Assembly: GCA_963921195.1 (NCBI GenBank)
Contig: OY992540.1
Coordinates: forward strand, 73,831,337-73,895,336
Origin: Pegoplata infirma
Lineage: Eukaryota > Arthropoda > Insecta > Diptera > Anthomyiidae
Length of the DNA stretch: 64,000 bases
Direction: 5' to 3'
Shown: positions 43,763-55,624 of the stretch, in pieces
How the letters are laid out: every line of letters starts with the position of its first letter
Position numbering within the stretch: position 1 is the first letter of the stretch
The notes under the pieces: model-generated
The model's input: only the letters and a program-made list of their open reading frames with translations
What the model was told of the DNA's origin: nothing
The model's database searches: none
Made by a program: the position numbers and the translations under genes

Positions 43763-45090
43763 CAGTGTTGCCAATTTAGCCATTTTCCGGCTAGATTTAG
43801 CTCCTTTTGAACTCGTTTAGCCGGAGAAAAAGGCATTTAGCTCTTAGCCGTTTTTTTAGCCATTTTCGAAAATATTTTAGCAGTTTTTTAGCCATTTTTG
43901 AGTTTTCGGTTAAAAAGTAATTTTTAGTGTGTTTTTTATTAAAATAGAGAATTAATTGGGTTTTAAATTTATACAGATCGATCACAGACTCTAATACTAT
44001 TTGTTATAAAGGTTTAAGTTGAAAAATGTAGGAGAAAATTTAATTTCTAAAAATTATACACATTTCTGGTATTCCCAAACCGGTTTCAAACTCTTTTGTT
44101 TTGTGTTTTCATCTGAAGGATTTTAAATGTTGGTTTGTTTTGTTAGTACGTAATTATTTTTCATATAATTGAGTTTTTATTAACACTAGTCTTTAATAAA
44201 ATCACTTATATTTTTGTCATATTCATACCATAAACATAATACTAAATTTTAGACGATCTACCAGGCGGTCGCTGTCAACCTCAAACACTCAAACGAAATC
44301 TGCCAGGGATTAAAAGTAGGGGAAATTACAAAAAAAAGGCTTTTTGATTTCTTTAAAATAAACACTTTTCTATTGTTTTAAACAAAACAAATTTATGATA
44401 ATTACGTTCTTTAATTGTTAATGATTCAATATAGTTAAAAAAAAAATTATTAAAAGTGCAAATAAAGTACAAATTTCATGACTTTAAAAAAACCAAAAAT
44501 TTCCCTTTGATCCCTGGCAGACTTCGCGTAAGAGGAAAAAAAGAGAGTAGAGAGAGCTACAATCTCTTTCCTTTATTCCTCTATGGATCTACCAATGCCC
44601 GTTTCTCTGTCTTTTAAAAATACGATAACGTCCAAAACTTAACTTGAAGGCTGATTGCTGAATCTTGGCATATATATTTTTGGAATTTTTGTGGTCAGGT
44701 TTCCCAAGGGTAAAAAGTTTCCCCTCGAATTCACGTGTGAAAAGATTTTTTAAGCCAAAATAACTAAAAAATTTTTTTTACTGAAATAAATTTTTTGTAG
44801 TCAAAATTAATATATATATTTTTATAAAAAAATTTAATATAAAATATTGAAATCATTAAAAAAGTTTTCTGAACACTCTTCATTTAACCTAAAATATGCC
44901 AAAACAGTAACAAAAGATCTCCTGGTTGTAATATATGTATCAAAACCGGTACAAAATATGAATTTACATTAGTTTTTCTTAAAAAGTAAAATATATATTT
45001 TAGCCTTTTTTTAGCCATTTTTTAGCCGTTTTTTAGCAGTTTTTTCAAAAGGATTTAGCCGTTTTTGATAACCAAGTTCTGGCAACACTG
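43763..45090. mobile_element. hAT-like element with 8-bp duplication
   Basis: 1,328 bp between exact 8-bp repeats GTTATAAA (43755-43762 and 45091-45098). Termini are CAGTGTTGCCA and TGGCAACACTG. The word TTTAGCC(A/G)TTTTTTAGC is repeated many times at both subterminal regions, a usual feature of hAT binding sites. No transposase frame survives. A smaller inverted structure (44298-44524) is nested in it. Confidence 0.9.
44298..44524. repeat. Small inverted-repeat element inside the hAT-like element
   Basis: CGAAATCTGCCAGGGATTAA on the left and the inverse TTTGATCCCTGGCAGACTTCG on the right, about 225 bp. GGGGAAATTAC and AAATTTCCCT continue the pairing. No target duplication found. Confidence 0.6.
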
Positions 45091-45098
45091 GTTATAAA

Positions 45099-45952
45099 TG
45101 TTAAGTCTCATCTTTCTGCAATTAAAAAAAAATATACCCGCTTGACCACCTCAATTTATATGTCCATTAAATACAATGCAAATCAGCACAGAAATTGTTT
45201 CAAGCAAAAACGAAAATTTTGCATTTTGCGATTTTCGGCTTTTAATTTTTTTGACTAATTTAAAATTTTTCTAGATTTAATTTATTATCAAATTCCAATA
45301 ATTTGAATTATTTTGAAACTATTTACTTTGAAAATAATGAAATAAATTAATAAAATAGCAAATAAATCCAAATATTAAAATTGCATAAAAAGTTGGAATG
45401 CAGGCTTTTCTGGGAAAACGGCACATTGAACATTTTTTTGACAGGATTTTTGAAATCAGCGGGTGCTAATTACCTTAAAAAAGCACCTTTTTCCAAAAAA
45501 GAAAAATAAAATTGAATCTTGGTCCAAAATGGGTTAATGTCTGAAATGGTTAGTTTTAAGACTTATGGCTCTTTCCCGGAATTTCCTTCTTGTAGACATA
45601 TATTTTTACTGAACTGTTTAAAGTTTATAATTTTAATTTAAGTTTTCCTCAAAGAAATTCATCAAAGTGCATTTTCTGCTCAAAAGATAAATTGTAAAGT
45701 ATATGTTTATAAAACTTTGGCAGTTAAGTTAAATAATACAAAAGTTCATTACACAAATTTATATAATAAAAAAAACATATAAGATGCTGCATTTGACTGT
45801 TGCATGTTCAAACACACATACAGACATAAAATTTGAAAAACCCGGAAGTGTTAATGTTTATGTGTGTGCGTGCGTAATATTTATGGAAAAACTTAAGCTA
45901 TAAATATTTTAAAGTTTAAACTAGGTTAAAAAATTAGCAAAAAAAATAATAA
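45099..45952. other. Gene-free stretch
   Basis: AT-rich with no supported feature. Confidence 0.5.
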
Positions 45953-46356
45953 TACACTCAAAAAAAAAACCTTGTAAAATAAAAAAAAAAAAATGTTATT
46001 GTTATTTTTTGCTACCTCCTATTTGAAATAAATTCCTAGTAATTTTGCAAGCTTTTTACCAAAAATTTTGTAATTTTACAAGTTTTTTACCAACAAAATT
46101 GTAAATTTACAATTTTTTTGACGCGATAAAACTTACAAGAAGGTTTCGTGACTTTACTAGATTTTTTGCTACATCCTATTTTACTAGAATTCCTAGTTAA
46201 AACTACGAGCGTTTTTGTAATTTTACATGCTTTTTACTAATAAAATTGTAAATTTACAACTTTTTTGGCGCAATAAAACTTACAAGAATTTCTGGTAAAT
46301 TTACTAGATTTTTTTTTGTAAAAAAAGGTTGGAAATTTGTAAAATTTAAGTGTGTG
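45953..46356. mobile_element. MITE, CTCAAAAAAA/TTGTAAAATT type, copy 2
   Basis: Starts ACACTCAAAAAAAAAACCTT and carries GCTACCTCCTATTTGAAATA and GACGCGATAAAACTTACAAG, matching copy 1 at 35215-35644 at moderate divergence. Ends near AAATTTAAGTGTGTGG. Confidence 0.68.
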
Positions 46357-46473
46357 GCAATCGAAGGAGTGCTGATGATGACATCTTCCGAAAGCTGTCG
46401 ACTTCTCCACTTAGCCTGTGTTGTCACTTGATTTTTTTTAGATGTTCTCATTGTACAACAATTATTATTTCTC

Positions 46474-46800
46474 ACACTTAAAAAATTATGTCATTAACTG
46501 TTTGTAGTTTATTTAAAAAGTTTTCCGTTTAGTCGTTTTTAAAAGAAAAAACATTTGTTTGATGTTCAGTTTTTATTAATGACTACTTCAGTCCTTTGTC
46601 TCAAAAATAACACACTAAAAAATAAAGACTTTCATTAACATTTAATTTTTAAAGTCAATTATCTTTGTTCTGTAAGTAAAAACTACTGATTATTCTTTTG
46701 ATTTTTAATGATTTGTGTAAGTAATTTTTTTTTTAAATTGTTGGTATTTTTTAATGAAATATCATTAGTTTTTACCTACACAAGTCAGTTATTTTTTGTA
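46474..46800. mobile_element. MITE, ATACACT/AGTGTAT type, diverged copy
   Basis: ACACTTAAAAAATTATGTCA then TTAACTGTTTGTAGTTTATT parallels the left third of the element at 36541-36943. The right end is poorly defined. Confidence 0.55.
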
Positions 46801-47205
46801 GAAAAAAAAATCAAAAAATTATTTATAGAAATATAAAAACATGTTTGTATCAAGTGACTTTGGCACGATGCACTGTGGCCGAAATCACTGATCTAGCGGT
46901 GTTTTAGTCAAAATTAAAAAATTATAACTGATAAATGTTTTGCACTGTATCGATTACCTATACTTTACAGAGAAAATTAACGTTTTCACTTTTGCTTTTC
47001 TCTTAATATTCGCACAGCTGTAAGCTATCAAAGATACATTTTCTGCAGCAAGTGTATTAAAGGAATTTGGGGCCTAATTACTCAGTGAGTTTTTCTTGAC
47101 ACTTTTAAGTCAATTGTTTATACATTTTGAGCCAAAAAGTTTAAATTAAAAGTAAAAGGTATGTTTTAGCTAAAAAATAAATGTTTGTGGCCTGTGTGTA
47201 TCTAC
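46801..47205. other. Gene-free stretch
   Basis: AT-rich. No feature supported. Confidence 0.5.
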
Positions 47206-47454
47206 TAGAGATGGGCACCAATCACGTGATTAACGTGAATCACGTGAATCACGCATGAATCACGTGATTCGTGAGTAAATTTTTTTCCCACTCACGTGAG
47301 CGTGCGTGAGCGTGAGTAACAAAAAAAAGTTCGTGCGTGATCGTGCGTGAGTAAAATTCTTGCGTGAATTTTTCGTGACTTTAATTGTTTCCCCAATGTT
47401 TTTTGTTCGGTTACGTTTTCTTGATTTTTTATGGTCTTTCAAAACATTCCATGA

Positions 47455-47620
47455 GGAAATGTGTTCAGATTTTGAGACACTTTTCGTATGCAATTTCTCA
47501 GATTCTGAAACATTTTCCGTATTGAAAAACTTCCGAATCTGGAAGACATTTTTTGAATAAAAATATTTTCAGATTCTGAAACGTTTTTCGGACAGAAAAG
47601 GTCTCAGATTATGATAAAGA
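47455..47620 (-). repeat. Diverged 35-bp satellite patch
   Basis: Four to five units with CAGATTCTGAAACATTTT words, in the reverse orientation relative to the main array. Confidence 0.7.
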
Positions 47621-47662
47621 TAATTTGTAAATAAAAATGGATGAAAGTAAAAACTAATGGAA

Positions 47663-48147
47663 CACACAAAAAATTATTGGCTAAATATTTTCAATTAAAT
47701 CTATTGATCAACAAAATTTAAATGAGTCAATCAATGTTTTGATTGAAATTTTTGTTATTTTCTTAAACAGTCGAATACAAATTTTCAACATACAAAATTT
47801 TTTTCGCTTTAATTTATTTGAATAGATTAATTCAAAAATGTACAAAATAATCGGGTTTTACTTTGTTTGCAACATATTAGAAAGCGAAAAAGATGCATTT
47901 TTTGATAATTTTGTAATAAGCTTACATTTCATTTGTTAAATCAATCATTATTTTGATTGACTTCAAATAAAATATTTATCAAATTTTTGATCAAAATCGA
48001 AAACATGTTTGATTGAAAAAATTTTCAATCAATCACCTATAATTTGATGATTGGCATAACAATTTTTTCAATTGGAGGAATTTCAATCAAAAAATTTATT
48101 GAATCCGCGTTTTTGTTGATTGAAATTCGTTTCAAATTTTTTCTGTG
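47663..48147 (+). mobile_element. MITE, CACACAAAAAATTATTGGCT type, copy 2
   Basis: Matches 26872-27365 from CACACAAAAAATTATTGGCT to TTTTCTGTG, with GAGTCAATCAATGTTTTGAT and GATTGAAATTCGTTT. It lies inside the hAT-like element and is therefore younger than it. Confidence 0.75.
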
Positions 48148-48618
48148 AAAAAAGAAGATTTTTTGCATTTTCGTATGACCTATATCAGAGATTTCCACAA
48201 AGACGACTTAGGGGAGGGAAATGTCTTGGGAATGTCAGCACCCCCTGACAACTGATAATTATGATTGGAGAAATTTTTAAGTTTTTTATGAACCCGTCCT
48301 TAACTCGGTATATAGAGCTGTCATGGGGATGTCAGGTGTGACTCTGACATGTCAGCGAGCCGTCACCACGGATGGCTTAAGGACTTTCACAACTGGGTAA
48401 TGCATAAAGAAAATATGACATACATTTTTTCACATATTTTAATTCGTGAGTATTTCGTGATCGCGATTACGTCGTGAGCGTGATTAATTTTTTTTCTACT
48501 CACGTGAGCGTGCGTGAGCAGAAAAAAAATTTTCGTGCGTGATCGTGCGTGATTACAATATATTTTTTCGTGAGCGTGCGTGATCGTGATTGAAAAGTCA
48601 CTCACGATCCCATCTCTA

Positions 48619-49250
48619 GTATCTAGTTTATTATTAGTTCATTATAGAAGTTTACATTTGTGATATAAACTATAGTTTCATGGACTGCAACTTTTGAAAT
48701 TCGATCGTATTCGGTCCAATTCCTGTTTTGTTTATTACTTTGGGTTATTTTTGTTGTGACGTTTCAGTATGGCGTGCTAGTTCGCTCAAGTTGTTTGGTT
48801 TTTAGGGTCCATCTGCCTGTCCAAATAAACAGTATAAACGCGATACAAACCACAATTTTCGATCGATTTGGCTGAAATTTGAAATTTAAGTTTCTTTTAT
48901 CGCAAGAACAAAACGTATTACATTTTGACAAAAGCAATTCATGTTAACCCATAGCCCCCATATAAATGTACCCTTCAATTTTTACTTAAATACCCCTAAC
49001 AATAGTATTCAAGATATCCTCTTGAAATTCGACCGATAAATGTTTTTTATATTCATAAACAATCGCTCTAAACTTTAACGGAATCGGACCACTTTAATTT
49101 CTAGGCCTCATACAAACTACCCTCCCAATATTTACATAAATTTCCCAGAATACATAAAAATAAATAAATATTGTTTAAAAATTAATTCATTATAAATTTT
49201 ATAATCGCAAATAAGCATTAGTCTTTATTATTTTACATTTCCGAATTAAG
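48619..49250. other. Gene-free stretch with dispersed repeat words
   Basis: Contains CCATCTGCCTGTCC, TTGGCTGAAATTTGAAAT, CATAGCCCCCATATAAATG and CTCATACAAACTACCCTCCC, word order typical of decayed mini-me/Helentron-type repeats in flies. Borders not definable. Confidence 0.4.
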
Positions 49251-49274
49251 CGCCGCTAGATTGGCCATTTCTGC

Positions 49275-49335
49275 CACTGTGCGATGGGTAGAGTGTCTGG
49301 CCAGAATGTAGTTGATTGCGGGATCGATTTCCCAA
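49275..49335 (+). other. tRNA-like fragment
   Basis: GCGATGGGTAGAGTGTCTGG resembles an A-box region, and GCGGGATCGATTTCCC resembles a B box and T-arm. No proper acceptor stem. Tentative tRNA-derived relic. Confidence 0.35.
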
Positions 49336-49700
49336 AAAATTTTTTAAAAATTTTTTAAAAAATATTTCAATAAAAAATTGTAAAAAATTACCTACGAAAT
49401 CATTATTTTTTATTGTTTTCGCAAGTTATTTTTTTGAAATTTGTTGGTAAAATTTTTTGGTAAAGTTTTTAATGTTTTCGTAGGTTAATTTTTTCGAATT
49501 TGTTGGTAAAAAAGAGTGAAAAAAAACGTAATTTTTTAATGTTTAATGTTATTTATTTTAGAAAAAACAGTAAAAAATAAATGTTGATGTTTTTTAAAAC
49601 AAATGAATAATTACTGGGATGGTTTTCAATTTTTTATTCACTGGTTTTAAGTGTGTTTTTCATTTGTTTTTGCCTTCAAAATATTTTGAGTGCAGAAATA
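49336..49700. mobile_element. MITE, ATACACT/AGTGTAT type, diverged copy
   Basis: TACTGGGATGGTTTTCAATT and TTCACTGGTTTTAAGTG correspond to AGTGGAATGGTTTTCAAA and ATTCACTGG in the element at 36541-36943. The right end reads ATATTTTGAGTGCA. Confidence 0.5.
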
Positions 49701-51920
49701 ATTAATATGGACTCAAACCGAACTAAATAAAAATTCAGTTATTACAAAAAATATTGTAAAATTACAAAAATAAATTAAATTTCAATTGAAAACTTTTTGT
49801 TAAAAAACAAGGAAAATGTAAAATATTGGTAGAATGGGATTACGAGACTTTTTCTAATAATTTGACAACCTTTTTTTGAGTGTAAACATAGAGTGCGGTA
49901 AAAAGTATTTTTGACTTATACAAAACTAATTCAAAAACTATATAATATTTAACAAAAACCATAAGATTTTAACGAAACTGTGTTTTTTACACTAGGTATA
50001 TTCTTTATTTAACCACATTGATTTTGTAGACCAATGCTATAATTCTATAAAACTTAATAAAATTGTAAAACATTTATTAATTAACTTATCCTTCATATAA
50101 TTTATGTGTTTCTCCATAAACTTTAAATATCTTTTAATTAATATTTGTAGTTATATCTTAATGACCGGAATATCTTATAAAATGTCACCTGCAATTAACA
50201 CAATATAATAAAATAATTTTCCTACAATTTAATAACATTAGAACAATAAGTAGCTGTGTATGTTTTTGGTTATTTGTGGGTAATTTAACCAGCAATACAA
50301 TACAACACTATAAATATTGTACATCTTGTAAGTCATACACAGAAAATAATATTTGGAAAAAATTTTAAGTAGTCACATGTTTAAATTTACAAAAAAAAAA
50401 AACTAGTAATTTTTTAAGTGACGGAATTAAAAATGTACTCCTTTTACAGAAGTTTTGAGTAAATAATTTAATTAAATTGTTTTTATATATTTTTTTTAAT
50501 GGTCATTTAGTTTTTTGAATTCTCACTTAGTTTATAAGATATGGGCAGCAGACTTATATAGCCCAAAACGTGGATTCTGGTTGATAGTGAGGGAACTCTC
50601 ATGTCACAAAATTGCAATGACAAACTATGTATATTGTGGTTGTAGGGTATAGAAAATATTTTGAATTTTTTTTACATTTTCAATAAAAAATATTTTAAGA
50701 ATTAAATTCTGTTTTTTTCAAAGTCTTTAAAAACCTTACAAAGCACTTCTACCAACTTATACCAACAGTTATTGTAAATATAATGTAACAATTAGATTTA
50801 CCCAGAAATTTCATAAATATTCTTTAATTAGAAAAAAAAAACTAAACTAAATGTAAGTAATATTAATAAACTCTTTTACATAACAAAAATATAATGTATG
50901 TTGATCAATGTTGCCACCAAAATAGAAATAGAAATTTTTCAAGCAAATCTAAAGCAAAAATGGGAAAAATATTTCCTTTACAAAAACTAAATGGGGGTGG
51001 CCCCATTTCCCCGTTCTAGATACATTCCCCGGAGCACCGGTATTCCCGGTTCTGATTCTGGTGCCGGTTCTCAAAACACAACAAAATACTAAAACATAAA
51101 ATGTGCAATTTTTTTTTTCTTAAATTCGTAAAAAATGGAAATGGTGTTTCTAACATATTTTGAATTTTTTTTAACATATTTTGAAAATTTTGAATGTCCT
51201 GCACTTTGACCCAGGGAGGGAATAAGAAAATATTTTTTCTCTGCCTATTTTTGTGGTCGGATATAAAAAAATAATTTAAATAAAAATAAATTGTTATATC
51301 ATGACAAACCTTTTTTATTTAATTTTTCCATTTTAAAAAGATTTTTTTTTTTTTTAAATTCCAACCTAACCGAAAATAGACAGTAATTACACAAAATAGC
51401 TGGCAACCCTGTTGCTTATGCATGTGTGTATGTATGTATAAAATATTTCTATGTATTTATAAGTATTGTACTCGTACTTTTGCAATAAGTTAAGTAATTA
51501 AAAGGACCCAACAACAAAAATAAAAAAGAACATAAATATGTGTGTATGTGTGTTCGTTACTACACATGAATATTTATATGGCTACATACACACTCAAACA
51601 TAAACGTAAAACACTTACAAATACTTACATGTATTAGCAAAGAGAAAGGCAATGTGTGAACATTAATAAAGTAATTATTTACTTGATAAGTACCAGAAAT
51701 TATATGATGGAGCAAATTTTATTTTTTTCGAATTTCAAAAACGTCGCACAGTGGGTTGAAACATATGTAAACTGGGGATTAATTCAGAAAAGCCCTTTAT
51801 TATTAATATTTATATTTTTTTAGACTAACTATACATTATTTAGTAAAAAAAAAATGTTTTACAGAAAAAAAAAATATAGAAAATATTTTTTTATTAAAAA
51901 AGAAGATATAACCTTTTTAT
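49701..51920. other. Gene-free stretch
   Basis: AT-rich. A decayed mini-me end (CAATGACAAACTATG..GGTTGTAGGGTATAGAAAA) lies at about 50600-50655. Tetranucleotide-like TGTA/TGTG runs at 51420-51560. No gene. Confidence 0.5.
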
Positions 51921-51924
51921 TAAA

Positions 51925-52720
51925 ATTGGCTCTTACCGCTCTAACTGCTCCAATAATGCCCCAAGAGATGTCAAATGTGTGACCGGCCCCAAATATATTT
52001 TCAATCCCAACATTTTCTTAGAATTTACCTACCCTCTATCTTTAACCCTTAAGGTGGTCCCCATACAATTGTTTTTTTATTTTTTTAAAATTAATTTTAT
52101 GAAATCAGATCCTACCGCTCCCAGAGTGCGTCTTAGAGTATTAATCAATTAGACCGACCCCCAATATTTTTTCAACACCAACATTTCTTTAGAATATTCC
52201 TATCCTCTATCTTTAACCCTTAAGGTGGTCCCCATACAATTTATTTTTATTTTTTATAAATTTGTTTTATGAAATTAGCTCCTACCGCTCCCATGGTGTA
52301 TCTTAGAGTGGTTTCCACTAAGGCCGACCCCATTAATTTTTACCCCCAACATTTTTTGGAACATACTTATACCGTATCTCCACTCAATAATGGGGCTCTC
52401 ATACAAAATGTCATTTTAATAAAATCATGGGTGCCCCTAGAGATGTCGAATGTGTGACCGACCCCCAATATGTTTTTAACTCAAACATTTTCTTAGAATA
52501 TACCTACCCTGTACATTTAACCCTTAAAGTGGTCCCCATATAATTTTTTTTTTTAATGAAATCTGTTGCTACCGCTCCATGCCAGCTCCTAGAGGGTGAA
52601 ATGTGAATTCAACCCCCCCCCCCCAACATACGCACCCCGTATCTCCTCTAACTAAGGGGGGAGCCCTCTAACTAAGGGGGAGCCCCCTAATGCCCTCTTT
52701 CATATGTTTTTCAACATATT
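51925..52720 (+). repeat. Tandem units of about 175 bp from foldback family A core
   Basis: About five diverged units, each with TACCGCTC(C/T), a TCTTAGAG or AGAGATG segment, GACC(G)(A/G)CCCC, ATTTTCTTAGAA, CTACCCTCTATCTTTAACCC and GGTGGTCCCCATACAATT. TACCGCTC starts near 51936, 52113, 52284 and 52570. The core of the foldback at 15914-17280 holds two such units. No foldback arms are present here. Confidence 0.78.
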
Positions 52721-53239
52721 TTTAGCAATTGGAATCTTTCACAAAAATTTGAATAAGTAAAAAAACGTGGTGCCTCTGCAAAAGTTTAGTGCGGAATATA
52801 TAAGCTAAATAACTATATTAAAATATCACTTAATAAAATTTGCTGGATCGCAACAAGAAATTTGTTGAAACTCTGTGTATATATCGAAAATACCCCAAAA
52901 TGGAGCACTTTTTAAAAAAATATTAAAAATATTTGCAAAACATTTATCTAAAAAACATTAATGCAGTTATGTAGCCAAATACCTGAAGCTAATGGTTCCA
53001 TTTTAATAAAATAACTTTTAGAACGCTTAATAAGAATTATCAGCACCCAAAATATCTCAATTTTCAGTTTTAGGCACGGCACGAAAAATTTTTGAAAAAT
53101 TATTTGACTTTGACAGCTCACAGTCGATAGAGTAATTTACTCAAAACAAAAGGTTTTGGCAAATAGTGATGTAGAATTTAATTACCTTTCACCCAGTACC
53201 ACACACGAATGTGTAGGATAAAGTTCAGCTTTTGAATTA
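52721..53239. other. Gene-free stretch
   Basis: AT-rich. No feature supported. Confidence 0.5.
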
Positions 53240-53261
53240 ATCCTCACTTTTGGTACATTTC

Positions 53262-53345
53262 AACCCTCTGTGCGGCAGGTGGAATTGAACCCGTGACGAC
53301 CATGATACGGGTATAGCACACTTCCACCGTGCTTTTCCTTATATA
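53262..53345 (-). other. tRNA-like fragment
   Basis: The reverse strand reads AGCACGGTGGAAGTGTGCTA and later CACGGGTTCAATTCCACCTG, A-box-like and B-box-like (GGTTCAATTCC). A related word, ATGGTGCGGTGGTAGTGTGC, is at about 53490-53512 on the same strand. Probably tRNA-derived, not a working tRNA. Confidence 0.4.
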
Positions 53346-53749
53346 CATATATTTGTAGTTGACTTAACGCGTATAAAAGGTGTCTGCAGAATAGCAAAAA
53401 GGATATAATCTCAAAATAAAAATAAATAAGAATAAAAAAAATTTTCCGCCAGCTGGCAGCGAACACGCAATGTTTTTTTTTTTATTCCAGTCTAGCACAC
53501 TACCACCGCACCATCGTCACATATATTTTCGCTTCATTAAAAGGGGTTTATAAGGTGTCTGTGTTATCAATGAGCATTTTGTGCGTTTTTTAACAATGAT
53601 TTTAATTGATGCATTTAATTGGAAATTAAATTGAATTTTTGTCACATTAACAATATACATTGTTGATACAATTAAAAACGTTGTTGAACTAGAAATTAGT
53701 TTCTTACCATTTGTTTAGTTACTTTTGATAACACGATATTTTTCTGTGT

Positions 53750-54152
53750 GTTTCCTTTTAAAAGGACTCCAAAGTTTTAGAGGATTAATTTTTGTAAAAT
53801 ATTTTTGAAGTATTATTACTTGTCCGATTGATGGCAAATTAAAGAAGAAGATTTCCGGTAATTTTTCCATTTTATTATTTTGACCTTTCAGGAAAAGGCG
53901 GTTAGTAATGTCCTTTCAAAACTTTGTCCTTAAATATCATTTACAATTTTTAAGAAAATATTTTGATAAATTTTTTAAAAGTACAATATTTACATTCTTT
54001 TTCCTGATATAATGATAAAATAAAAAACATGGAAAAATTAGCGAAGACTCTTCTTATTCTTTCATTTGCAAACAATAGTGACATTATAAGACAAATACAA
54101 ATATATAACAAAATGACACCCTTTAAAAATTTAAAGTTCTTTTAAAAGGAAA
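53750..54152. mobile_element. Inverted-repeat element, TTTCCTTTTAAAAGGACT type
   Basis: TTTCCTTTTAAAAGGACTCC on the left faces GTTCTTTTAAAAGGAAAC on the right; arms of about 50 bp. A related end, GTTTACTTTTAAAAGGACTT, lies at 62247. Non-coding. Confidence 0.55.
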
Positions 54153-54719
54153 CAGGATCACGAAATGAAAAACTGTAAATGCAGTTTTATCCTATTTGAT
54201 CTAAAAGAAATTAATAAGTTATTTTTGAAGAAAAATTTAACTAAAAATAACATGTTCACTTTGTTCGGAGCTTTTCGATTTTCAAGCCAAAAAATTAGTC
54301 CAAAGCCAGTTTCCAACAGGTCCAATATTTTTTTGTGTTAATTTTTCCCTACAAGGCAACCCCAACGAATTTGAAATTATAAAAAAATTAAAATTTGCTC
54401 AACCCTTATGGGTGGTATTCGTTCGTTTTTAAGTAGGAGTATATAAATTCTCTTGGTCGTTTTGGAAAACATACCATAACAATTTTATTAAAGAAATAAA
54501 GGATATTTCATGTTCGCATGAAATACTTTTGCATATTAATAGGCATGCTAAATATTTGGAATTATATTTACAGGGAAGGTAGCCTATATAAGATTTTGCG
54601 ATGTTAATTGAAAATGTCGCGACATAAAATCGAAATTAAAGCGGAATCGGATATTTTCAAACCGTGCCACTTTGGGGTAAAAGTTCACAAGACAAACAAA
54701 AATAATTGGCATACAGAAA
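54153..54719. other. Gene-free stretch
   Basis: AT-rich. Right flank GATCACGAAATGAAAAACTG (54157-54176) is shared, inverted, with 62224-62245. No gene. Confidence 0.5.
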
Positions 54720-55030
54720 ACATTTTTTTCGATTTTTTTTTTATTTTTGCATGACCGTATATATGTTAACATTAACCGTTTAACCGAAAACACATACACA
54801 TTCAACAAAATTGACTTGGCATCAACAACAGTAAGTCAAAACTTATCAAGGCAAACAAGAAAAAAAAAAAGGTTTATGTCTATGATATAACAAGAAAAAA
54901 GGCTTGTGTCTATGATATTTCATTAAAACTATAAAGTCGGCTTCACTTTTTATCAAAGCCCAAAATTACCGCCAATAATATACGCGACAAAAATAAGCGT
55001 GGATAATTAAAAATTTGCATTATTAACAAA
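54720..55030 (-). repeat. Diverged partial copy of the 18.5-23 kb composite element
   Basis: Reads in reverse the words of 22700-22930: TTAACATTAACCGTTTAACC, GACTTGGCATCA, GCTTCACTTTTTATC and AAATAAGCGTGGATAATTAA. About 300 bp. Confidence 0.6.
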
Positions 55031-55624
55031 AAAATTCATAACTCAGAAAAAAATTATGCTGGTTAGGGGCTTACTTTAAACAATTTATAAATTTTTTTTT
55101 TTTTTAATTTCGTAAAGATTTTTTGTTAGATCTAAACATTTCAATGTTTTACGTGCAAAATTTGTAAAAAATACTTTTCTATTTTTTTGGAATTTAAATT
55201 AAAGTTTACGTAAAAAATATCGTGCATAAACCTATTTACAAAACACTTGCAAAAAAATAAATACAGGTAAGCTTCCTTCAACGCGGTATAATTTTACAGT
55301 GAATTCCATTTAACATGGTTAGAATGTTATTCCCAATACCAGTGCCGAAATAAAATTTTGCATCAATTAAAAAAGGTTGCGGCGATGCAATTTATTTCGT
55401 CATCATTCATCAGCGTAGATTGTGGGTCTACTGTACTTTTAAATTTTTTTGTTGTCGTTGTTACATTACCCACCCAAACAAACATTTCACTTGTTTGTAT
55501 GTTACAACAACAATAAAAAACAAAATACATCCTGTTGCTGATGTTGTAAATATGTTCAGGGGAGCAAAAGAAAAAATAATCCTGTTATTGCATAATGAAG
55601 AATTTGCAGCAGGCATATGTCTAT
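55031..55624. other. Gene-free stretch
   Basis: AT-rich. Frames at 55420-55691 overlap on opposite strands and show no motif. Confidence 0.5.

Larger units (their letters stand above)
47206..48618. mobile_element. hAT-like element with CACGTGA-rich subterminal repeats
   Basis: 1,413 bp with termini TAGAGATGGGC and the inverse ending CCCATCTCTA. The 8-bp flanks are GTATCTAC and GTATCTAG, one mismatch. Both subterminal regions are packed with TCACGTGA and CGTGCGTGAGCGTGAG words (47218-47360 and 48445-48605). Nested inside are a satellite patch (47455-47620) and a MITE (47663-48147). The H-A-H-A-R-S-R-T-like short frames on the reverse strand are simply translated repeats. No transposase remains. 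Confidence 0.82.

Noticed and set aside
47260..48605. Reverse frames with HAHA/RSRT repeats
   Set aside because: Translated CGTGCGTGAG repeats at the ends of the hAT-like element.
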